Shown in pieces: positions 53,643-60,283 of a stretch of 64,000 nt of DNA; position 1 is the first letter of the stretch, and each line of letters opens with the position of its first letter. Origin of the DNA: Luminiphilus sp051201685 (GTDB taxonomy: Bacteria; Pseudomonadota; Gammaproteobacteria; Pseudomonadales; Halieaceae); the NCBI RefSeq assembly GCF_051201685.1, contig NZ_CP179213.1:1178001-1242000 (forward strand), written 5' to 3'. Made by a program: the position numbers and the translations under genes. The notes below the pieces were generated by a model that ran no database searches, was not told the origin of the DNA, and was given only the letters and a program-made list of their open reading frames with translations.

Positions 53643-55118
53643 ATGATGCGGATGTTATTGAAAACAGGTTTGATTGCGTTGGGGGTGGTGTGTGTCTCGG
53701 TATGGGCGCACGCCACAATAGCGGCTGAGCGTCCCAACGTTGTCCTGATGCTGGCAGATAATTTGGGCTTTGGTGATATTGGCGCCTATGGCGGTGGTGA
53801 AATATTAGGCACCCCCTCTCCGAACCTTGATTCGTTGGCCGCTGATGGATTGATGCTGACTCAGTTTTTTGTAGAACCTGGCTGTACCCCGTCGCGGGCT
53901 GGCTTAATGACAGGTCGCTACAGTGTTCGATCAGGCCTAAATAGCATTATCGTCGCGGGTACTCCTCAGACTCTCAAAGATGAGGAATTCACCATCGCTG
54001 AACTCTTCAAAAAACAGGGTTACGCCACGGGCATGATGGGTAAGTGGCATCTTGGCCAGGAGGCGCAGAGTCTGCCGACGAATCAAGGCTTTGATTCCTA
54101 TGATGTTGGCATTTTGGAGACGACTGATGGCACGCTGTACCCCGAATCCATGCGCAGATCAGGGATGTCTGAGGCGGCTATACAAAAGTCGCAACCTTAT
54201 ATCTGGGCTTCCAACGAGGCGGGTGAGCTCGAGCGGGTCAGGCCCTATGATCTGGCTTACCGCGATCAAATTGAGGGTGATATCGCTCGCGCGGCAAGCC
54301 AATTCATCGAAGCCAAAGCTCAAGAGGAGGCGCCTTTCTTCCTCTACGTAGGTTGGTCGAGCGTCCATTATCCGACGGGCGTGTCTGACGCGTTTCGTGG
54401 GCGATCAGCGGCTGGTCGCTACGGTGATATGTTCATCGAGCACGACCACAGTGTCGGTATGGTGCTGGATGCAATTGATGCAGCGGGAATCTCCGACAAC
54501 ACTATTGTGGTTTATATCTCTGACAACGGTCCCGTCGCACACGAGGGTAATAACCACGATTTTTTGGGGAGCTCAGCGGGCCCCTTTAGGGGCGAGGTGG
54601 GGGATGTCTTAGAAGGATCCTTGCGCGTGCCGGGCATGGTGCGCTGGCCTGGCAAAATTCCTGCTCGTAAAAGTAACGAGATGGTATCAATCCATGATTT
54701 TCTGCCGACGTTTGCCGCTTTAGTGAATGACTCTTTGCCCGCGGATCGAGCCATCGATGGCCGCAATCAACTTCCCTTTTTCATGGGCGTCAGCGAAAAA
54801 TCGGCGCGGGAAGATTACCTCGCTTTCATTGACGGTGAGATCGCTGCAGTACGCTGGCGGCACTGGCGGCTCTACCCTAAGCAGATTATTGCGTCCTCTG
54901 GTAATCCTTCAGCCCATGGCGTGTATGCCACTCGCGCAGAAGGAACCGGCTATCCCGCGATTTTCAATATCGCTCGGGATCCTCGTGAAGAGATGAATGT
55001 GGTCGGTACCGAGGCGTGGGTAATTGGCGCTTATATGAAAATCGTGGGGGAGTACCAGGCGAGTATTAGAGCGTACCCCAATCCGCAGGGTTTTTCCCTG
55101 ACAACTTTTCCTCGCTGA
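53643..55118 (+). CDS. Arylsulfatase, exported
   Basis: 491 residues from the ATG at 53643 (AGGAG 6 bases upstream). Signal peptide (LIALGVVCVSVWAHATIAA). The formylglycine site C81-T-P-S-R is intact, so the protein depends on a formylglycine-generating enzyme or anaerobic SME. LMLADNLGFGDIGAYGG has D-N where most sulfatases have D-D, a mild variation at the calcium site. GMMGKWHLG, SSVHYPTG and YISDNGP carry the remaining active-site residues. It removes sulfate from aryl or carbohydrate esters in the periplasm, as expected for a marine bacterium. A good terminator follows. Confidence 0.92.
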   Translation: MMRMLLKTGLIALGVVCVSVWAHATIAAERPNVVLMLADNLGFGDIGAYGGGEILGTPSPNLDSLAADGLMLTQFFVEPGCTPSRAGLMTGRYSVRSGLNSIIVAGTPQTLKDEEFTIAELFKKQGYATGMMGKWHLGQEAQSLPTNQGFDSYDVGILETTDGTLYPESMRRSGMSEAAIQKSQPYIWASNEAGELERVRPYDLAYRDQIEGDIARAASQFIEAKAQEEAPFFLYVGWSSVHYPTGVSDAFRGRSAAGRYGDMFIEHDHSVGMVLDAIDAAGISDNTIVVYISDNGPVAHEGNNHDFLGSSAGPFRGEVGDVLEGSLRVPGMVRWPGKIPARKSNEMVSIHDFLPTFAALVNDSLPADRAIDGRNQLPFFMGVSEKSAREDYLAFIDGEIAAVRWRHWRLYPKQIIASSGNPSAHGVYATRAEGTGYPAIFNIARDPREEMNVVGTEAWVIGAYMKIVGEYQASIRAYPNPQGFSLTTFPR

Positions 55119-55157
55119 GAAGCGGTTGCCATCACGATGAGGCTCTCATCTGCCGGT

Positions 55158-55193
55158 GAGGGCCGTTACTTCATGCCGGCCCTCCGTTTTTTT
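55158..55193 (+). terminator. Factor-independent terminator of the arylsulfatase gene
   Basis: GAGGGCCG (55158-55165) and CGGCCCTC (55177-55184) form an 8-bp GC-rich stem, followed by CG and seven T (55187-55193). Confidence 0.88.
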
Positions 55194-55247
55194 CAGCGCG
55201 CGGCTATTTTCTGCCCTCTGGTCTTTAGGCCGCTATTCCCTTAGGAG

Positions 55248-55585
55248 CTACCCGCTGGCTTTCGGGTAAAGCTCGTTTTCGTCTTCGGTGTCGCCGCAAA
55301 ACGACAGGCTGGGGTCGACAATAAAACGTTTCTTCAGAGATTGCCGGCCAATGAGCATGCGCAACCCCATACCGTCCCGGTTAGTGAGGGTGACCTCGGT
55401 CAGAAAGTGGGGCCTCCTAAGGTCAGCTGCATTTCCACAACCGGACGTTTTTCGGGCTCACCGTTGGAGCTGGTGACTTTGCGGTAGTCGATGCACGAGG
55501 TGCATTTTGAAATCGAGCCAGCCCTAGCCTTTATCGCTGGGACGTATGTCTACGGCATGCAGCGCCGAGAGGCAAAAAATGCTCA
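55248..55585 (-). pseudogene. Frameshifted remnant of a RimK-linked retropepsin-like (ATP-dependent zinc) protease
   Basis: Found by translating the minus strand by hand. SALHAVDIRPSDKG, then a stop; in another frame DYRKVTSSNGEPEKRPVVEM followed by QLTLGGPTF; and in a third LTEVTLTNRDGMGLRMLIGR followed by QSLKKRFIVDPSLSF. Joined, these follow the PF05618-type family found beside RimK. Between GGPTF and LTEV a single missing C accounts for the shift. The N-terminal active-site part (the DTGA motif) is not found, so the gene is truncated and broken. No intact rimK is next to it. Confidence 0.8.
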
Positions 55586-55844
55586 GGGATCAAGAAAGGT
55601 CTTTAGCAGATTATCGATTTCTCTCGAGGCACATTAACCAGCTTTTCCAGGCATAACCCTCATCCGCGGGAATCCCAAAATTTTATACGGGTTGTTGAAA
55701 TTGATTCTTTGACTACGTTTTAGATCGCCCCTAGGAGGTGGGGTAGGGGGGTAACCCTGCTATGCGAGACTGTGCAAGTCGCAACCGAACAGGCATGTGT
55801 TTTTAACCCGCCATTAACCCGTGCTACTAGTCTTCCCCACGCAC

Positions 55845-55888
55845 AAAAAAGGACCAACGCCATAAGCTGTTGATCCTCTTTTTTTTAT
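55845..55888 (-). terminator. Terminator downstream of tRNA-Arg
   Basis: GGACCAAC (55851-55858) and GTTGATCC (55869-55876) pair with one mismatch. On the minus strand the stem is followed by six T, the right place to end the tRNA transcript; on the plus strand it is also followed by a T-run. Confidence 0.75.
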
Positions 55889-55889
55889 A

Positions 55890-55966
55890 TGGCGCGCCTG
55901 GAAGGATTCGAACCTCCGACACCCTGATTCGTAGTCAGGTACTCTATCCAGCTGAGCTACAGGCGC
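55890..55966 (-). tRNA. tRNA-Arg (anticodon ACG)
   Basis: 77 bases including an encoded CCA. Acceptor stem GCGCCTG pairs with CAGGCGC. The D-loop has AGCTCAGCTGGATAGAGT, the anticodon stem CCTGA/TCAGG with loop CTACGAA gives anticodon ACG (read as ICG, Arg CGN codons), and the T-arm is GGAGGTTCGAATCCTCC. All arms pair correctly by hand. Confidence 0.97.
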
Positions 55967-56139
55967 TAAATTTGCGGCTTTTCGAGCGGCCCCAGATGCG
56001 TGAAAACTCAAGGGCTACCCGTCGGCCTATTCGAGCAGGCCGCCGCGGCGAGAGTATACAGCAGAGATTTGAGTTGGGCTACACACGACATGCTCGTGTT
56101 TTTAATTTTGGTGTTTCGCCAAGTTGCATGGGCTTTTCC

Positions 56140-56355
56140 TCAGGGCTCTACGGCAATACAATCTGCATCGATAATCCCCCCATCGCTGCTTTCCTGTAGG
56201 CCAATGTACTGCCGAGTGACATGTCGTTCACGAAAGCCGCCGGACTCTTCTGCCACACAGACGGGGAAGAACGGCACGGCCTCTGCAGTGACGGACGTTT
56301 TCTCGGGGGTACTGCAGCCCGCGAGGAGGAGTAACCCGGCCAGGTAGTACTTCAT
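56140..56355 (-). CDS. Small hypothetical lipoprotein
   Basis: 71 residues. A short signal peptide ends in LLLLAGC (lipobox, Cys14). The mature 57 residues contain two more cysteines (FFPVCVAEES, IIDADCIAVEP) and RERHVTRQYIGLQ. No family recognised. The lipobox and stop-free frame support a real gene, but there is no clear ribosome site. Confidence 0.6.
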   Translation of the reverse strand: MKYYLAGLLLLAGCSTPEKTSVTAEAVPFFPVCVAEESGGFRERHVTRQYIGLQESSDGGIIDADCIAVEP

Positions 56356-56803
56356 GGTGTAAGCATAGCTTGGCCATCCGTTATTTTTTTAGGCCTCATC
56401 CTACAGAAAGCGACTGCACTTGTAAGGGCTCATCACTTTTGTGCGGAGTCAGGGGGTAAAGGCGGCGGACGAGGAGCGCTTTTGCAACTAAAAAATTTAC
56501 GGATCTGCGCAGCAGCAAATGTTAAAGGGGCAGTGAGCGATGAAGCCTTGGTGTTGATGGCGCCAATCAACCCGCTGAAATTTTGGTATAAGCGGCGCTA
56601 ATCAGCTCTCAAAAGCCTACGAAAAAGACCGGTGCTCTGACCGACCTCAAGAAAAAGGCCCTCCTTGAGAATTGCGATGGGGTTGGCAAAAAGGGCCACC
56701 AAGATAACTACTTAGCGTGGTTAGGCTTGGCGATGACCACGGCTTCATGTAGTAACACAGAGAAGTAAACCCTTAAGCATAGGTTTGACAAGAGGACAGT
56801 GCG
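56356..56803. other. Intergenic region with a possible gene relic
   Basis: About 450 bases. One plus-strand frame (about 56595-56768) reads TGALTDLKKKALLENCDGVG and onwards to TEK-stop with coding-like composition but no start codon. I do not recognise it and treat it as a possible relic. The promoter of the next gene should lie near the end. Confidence 0.35.
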
Positions 56804-57421
56804 ATGAAAACAAAAACAATAGCAACGCTAATCCTGACCGTTTCAGCAGTACATGCGGCCGCGGAGCATCACCAAACAACAGCGGCAGACCATCGATCTG
56901 CAGCTTGGCAAATTGAGGCTTACAGCACAGCCGCCCCTGAATTTATTGGTCGGTCTGCAACGATCATTGGCATCAGCGGAGACGTTCTGCGCGAGGGGAG
57001 TAATGGCTGGACCTGTCAGTCAGCTAACCCCAGGCCAGTCCCTGCGGCGGGGTGGAGCTCGGCCCACGAGGCGATGGCAGCTTGCCATGATGGAGAGGGC
57101 ATGAAGTGGATGGCCGGTTATATGACGGGAGAAAAGCCCCAAATGACCCGGGATACCTTCATGTGGATGCTGCACGGTGATATGGGCGAGGACAACACCA
57201 AGCCAGCCGTGTTCGACGAGGCCGATGCGACACCCGGGGAATGGATCGAGTCAGGCCCCCACCTCATGTTGATGCCCATGGATCCTGCCTCATTGGCCCA
57301 CTTCCCCACCGACTTCAATACGGGTGCGCCTTACGTAATGTTTTCCGGGACCGACTACGCCCACCTGATGATTCCGGTGGCCGGTTACTATCAGTATCAA
57401 CCGGAATCCGCCCCAAAATAG
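56804..57421 (+). CDS. Exported protein of unknown function
   Basis: 205 residues. Signal peptide (TIATLILTVSAVHAAA) followed by a soluble domain with NGWTCQSANPRP, AMAACHDGEGMKWMAGYMTG and a C-terminal block HLMLMPMDPASLAHFPTDFN then YVMFSGTDYAHLMIPV. The Met/His/Trp-rich stretches (MKWMAGYM, MWMLHGDMG) recall metal- or haem-binding surfaces, but no standard motif is present. AGAGGACAG precedes the ATG. I have seen similar proteins as conserved hypotheticals, without known function. Single gene with a terminator after it. Confidence 0.75.
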   Translation: MKTKTIATLILTVSAVHAAAEHHQTTAADHRSAAWQIEAYSTAAPEFIGRSATIIGISGDVLREGSNGWTCQSANPRPVPAAGWSSAHEAMAACHDGEGMKWMAGYMTGEKPQMTRDTFMWMLHGDMGEDNTKPAVFDEADATPGEWIESGPHLMLMPMDPASLAHFPTDFNTGAPYVMFSGTDYAHLMIPVAGYYQYQPESAPK

Positions 57422-57433
57422 GTTGACTCAATT

Positions 57434-57457
57434 GGGGCTGGCGTCATCTGCAGCCCC
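57434..57457. other. Strong stem-loop after the exported-protein gene
   Basis: GGGGCTG (57434-57440) pairs with CAGCCCC (57451-57457). No T-run follows, but another hairpin with T-run lies 27 bases on; together they may form a double termination or mRNA-stabilising site. Confidence 0.5.
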
Positions 57458-57483
57458 GCCTCTATGGCGCAGAAATCAGTGGT

Positions 57484-57503
57484 AAAAGCCCGAAGGCTTT
57501 TTT
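57484..57503 (+). terminator. Factor-independent terminator
   Basis: AAAAGCC (57484-57490), CGAA tetraloop, GGCTTTT and further T (57495-57503). Ends the 56804 gene. Confidence 0.82.
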
Positions 57504-57645
57504 GCCCGTGCAAGTGATGCGTCTATTTCTTCTCTAACCAAGAATACGACATAATGTGCCGCTGATTATCCGGCTGCGCACGTGGCAATAATTTGCCAGT
57601 TCAATGTTGTGTCCCGATCAATAAAAAATCAAAGAGGAAAGGCCC

Positions 57646-58647
57646 ATGCCTGTCTTATCGTTGCAAGCAATAGAGACCCTTTGTCAGGAGTCACTGCTCG
57701 CAGTGGGTGCCAGTGAGGAGCAGGCCGCCATCGTGGCCGCAGAGATTGCTGAGGCCGAGGCCGAGGGCATCCGCAATGTCGGTTTGGGTTACATCCATCT
57801 GTACTTAAAACATTTAAAAGTGGGCAAGGTGAAACCCAATGCCCAGCCCTCAGTCGTTAAGACATCGGCTGCGTCCACGGTAGTCGATGCTGATTTTGGT
57901 TTTTGTCATCATGCCTACATGGTGGGTGAGCAGCGTCTTATCGAGACCGCTAGAGAGCAGGGGGTAGCCATGCTAGCTATTCATCGATCCTCTTCCGCTG
58001 GCGTGTTGGGATGGTTTGTTCGGCGGTTGGCCCAGCAGGGTTTGGTTTCGCTGATGTTTGCTAACAGCTCAAAAGCGGTCGCGGCTCACGGCGGCAAAGT
58101 GCCATTTTTTGGTACCAATCCTTTTGCTTTTGGTGCCCCTCGGGGCACAGATGAACCTTTGGTTGTCGACATGGCGACGGCCTCTACCGCTCGGGTTAAT
58201 TTGGTAAAAGCTGCAGCGGAAGGTCGAGAGATTGAACCGGGGCATGCCATTGACGCTGATGGCAATCCCACCACGGATCCTGCTGCAGGTTTGAAGGGTG
58301 CACAGTTGCCCATGGGTGGGCCAAAAGGCTTTGGTTTGGGTCTCATGGTAGACGTGCTGGCCGGGGTGTTGACCGGCAGCCATTGTTCTTACGAGGCTTC
58401 GATGTTTGCCAACACCGACGGCGGCCCGCCGAATGTGGGCCAAACGATTATTGCTATTGACCCCAATTTCCTTGCCGGTAATTTCACGACGCACTTGGAA
58501 ACCATGTTTGCAGCACTCACCGAGGACAATGATGTTCGAATCCCCGGTGAGCGTCGTGCGCAGCTTCGGGCTAAGCATGAAGCCGACGGCGTTGAGGTGC
58601 CTCAAAGCCTGATTGACCAAATCACCGAGCTGGCACAAACCACCTGA
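57646..58647 (+). CDS. Malate/L-lactate dehydrogenase family (Ldh type 2) oxidoreductase
   Basis: 333 residues. This NAD(P)-dependent family does not have a Rossmann fold. Seen: GIRNVGLGYIHLYLKHLK, DADFGFCHHAYMVGEQ, LMFANSSKAVAAHGGKVPFF followed by GTNPFAFGAP, and MGGPKGFGLGLMVDVLAGVL, the cofactor-binding core. Members reduce or oxidise 2-oxo/2-hydroxy acids (malate, sulfolactate, ureidoglycolate) or cyclic imines such as pyrroline-2-carboxylate. The actual substrate is open. AGAGGAAAG precedes the ATG. An alpha/beta hydrolase gene follows after 34 bases, probably co-transcribed. Confidence 0.88.
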   Translation: MPVLSLQAIETLCQESLLAVGASEEQAAIVAAEIAEAEAEGIRNVGLGYIHLYLKHLKVGKVKPNAQPSVVKTSAASTVVDADFGFCHHAYMVGEQRLIETAREQGVAMLAIHRSSSAGVLGWFVRRLAQQGLVSLMFANSSKAVAAHGGKVPFFGTNPFAFGAPRGTDEPLVVDMATASTARVNLVKAAAEGREIEPGHAIDADGNPTTDPAAGLKGAQLPMGGPKGFGLGLMVDVLAGVLTGSHCSYEASMFANTDGGPPNVGQTIIAIDPNFLAGNFTTHLETMFAALTEDNDVRIPGERRAQLRAKHEADGVEVPQSLIDQITELAQTT

Positions 58648-58681
58648 TTCAATCGTCGGTACCTGACAGGAGACACTATTG

Positions 58682-59605
58682 ATGCAACTTGATTACAGCA
58701 GGCTTGATCCTGAGTTATTACCCATTCTCGAGAGCTTCCCCGCGTTGGATATTACCCGCGACAACATTGCTGAAATCAGGGCCTTAATGGCTGAGACGCC
58801 TAGGCCTGCACCTCCCAGCGGGTTGTTGCAAAGGGTTGAAGCGGTTGACACTTCTGAGGGGCCTGTAACTGTGCATGTCTATCGTAAAACCGACCGGGCC
58901 AATCAGCCTGCATTACTGTGGATCCATGGTGGAGGTTATGTCATGGGTGCTGCAGATGACGAGCGCTCCAAGACTATTGCCCATGAGTGTGACATCACGG
59001 TATTTTCTGTCGATTACCGTTTGGCCCCCGAGCAGCCGTTTCCTGCAGGTTTAAATGACTGTTACAACGTACTGAGCTGGCTTATGCAGGAGGCCGATAG
59101 CCTGGGCATTGACCCGAGTTGTGTCGCCATTGGCGGTGCCAGTGCCGGAGGTGGTCTTGCTGCAGGGTTGGCGCTGAAAAATCGCGAGGCCGCCAATTAC
59201 CCTCTGCGTTTACAACTGCTAATTTATCCCATGCTCGATAACTTACACGCGACCGAGTCGGGGCAGTTTGAGAATCATCCGATCTGGACGCGCAAAGCAT
59301 CGTTTAGTGCCTGGGAAATGTACTTAAACGGAACCCCCGGTGAAGCGGCGTCACCCATGGCGGCGCCAGCAAGAGCAAGCGATGTATCAGGGCTGCCGCC
59401 TGCTTATCTTAATGTGGGTGTTGAAGATCTGTTTCGCGACGAAGTCATCGGGTATGCCCGCCGGTTGATGGACGCAAATATACCCACAGAGTTGGCATTG
59501 TTTCCTGGCATGTATCACGCTGGTGAGGTGTTTACACCTTCGGCCGCCATCAGTCACCGATTAAACCGAAGCTTCCTTCATGCGTTGAGTGATGCCCTGC
59601 GTTAA
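58682..59605 (+). CDS. Alpha/beta hydrolase, hormone-sensitive-lipase-like esterase
   Basis: 307 residues from the ATG at 58682 (AGGAG 9 bases upstream; a TTG one codon earlier is possible). WIHGGGYVMGA (HGGG, residues 82-85) forms the oxyanion hole, VDYRLAPEQPFPAG follows, nucleophile Ser154 lies in GGASAGGGLAAG, the acid in NVGVEDLFRDE and the histidine in PGMYHAGEVF. This is the HSL/family IV esterase type, acting on short acyl esters. Downstream of the Ldh-type dehydrogenase, so it may release a hydroxy acid for it (inference). Convergent with soxG. Confidence 0.9.
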   Translation: MQLDYSRLDPELLPILESFPALDITRDNIAEIRALMAETPRPAPPSGLLQRVEAVDTSEGPVTVHVYRKTDRANQPALLWIHGGGYVMGAADDERSKTIAHECDITVFSVDYRLAPEQPFPAGLNDCYNVLSWLMQEADSLGIDPSCVAIGGASAGGGLAAGLALKNREAANYPLRLQLLIYPMLDNLHATESGQFENHPIWTRKASFSAWEMYLNGTPGEAASPMAAPARASDVSGLPPAYLNVGVEDLFRDEVIGYARRLMDANIPTELALFPGMYHAGEVFTPSAAISHRLNRSFLHALSDALR

Positions 59606-59710
59606 AGGTTGCGGTAGCAAGTTTTGCGGCGCCTGCTGATCAACGGCGACTTGAGGCGAGCGCCTGGCAATGCATTACTTGGCTTTGCCTCCGCAACGGC
59701 TCAGGCCGGC

Positions 59711-60283
59711 TTACCGCGCGGCGTTGAATTCAGCCATGGCGTCTTGCAGTGCTTGCCAGGCGAAGTCAGCCAGACTTTGGTCAATAAATAGCGAAAATAC
59801 GGGCTTACCGCGCCACAGATGGTGCGCGATGACAGTCGAGACCAGTGCCATTTGAGTTTGCACAACGGAGCCAAGCGGAAAGGCCGTGGGCCGCAGATCG
59901 ACACCACAAAGTTTCGCTAACATATCGGCTCGGGGCTCTCCTGAAAGCACCAACCAGGCATGGCTGTTTTGATTGTACAGCGGCCAGACCCCGGGCTCCC
60001 TTCGTTCAAACGTTGACTTAGTGTCCTGGCTTGGGTTGTCGGGATCCAAGAGCCAGAACTCCCGAGTGCTTAGGGCCATTAGCAGACGGTTGTCTGTCAG
60101 CGTTTCAATGGTGTTGGGCTGAAGCTCGTGGGGAAATGATTCTGATTTGAGCCATTCACGCGCCTGCACACCTCTCACCCCTGAACGAGTGGCAAGGCTC
60201 AAGTCATGAAGCCAAAGTGACTCATCGGGATTGCCAACTTCAGACGTTGGGCATCGTAAGGGACTAACGAGGATTGAGGTCAT
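59711..60283 (-). CDS. soxG: Sarcosine oxidase gamma subunit family protein
   Basis: 190 residues, GcvT-like fold of SoxG: SAWLVLSGEPRADMLAKLCG and VVQTQMALVSTVIAHH match the family. In heterotetrameric sarcosine oxidase it assists the alpha subunit, and the complex yields glycine, H2O2 and methylene-THF. Its ATG overlaps the soxA stop (ATGA). The protein is of usual length. It ends the sox operon, convergent with the esterase gene; the intervening 105 bases show no obvious terminator. Confidence 0.88.
   Translation of the reverse strand: MTSILVSPLRCPTSEVGNPDESLWLHDLSLATRSGVRGVQAREWLKSESFPHELQPNTIETLTDNRLLMALSTREFWLLDPDNPSQDTKSTFERREPGVWPLYNQNSHAWLVLSGEPRADMLAKLCGVDLRPTAFPLGSVVQTQMALVSTVIAHHLWRGKPVFSLFIDQSLADFAWQALQDAMAEFNAAR

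Noticed and set aside
55870..56199. 109-residue plus-strand frame and 65-residue minus-strand frame across the tRNA
   Set aside because: The region is a perfect tRNA-Arg; such frames commonly arise as antisense or readthrough artefacts of tRNA sequence.
56595..56768. Roughly 55-codon plus-strand frame with Lys-rich coding-like sequence
   Set aside because: No start codon or ribosome site and no family recognised; kept only as a possible relic in the intergenic note.
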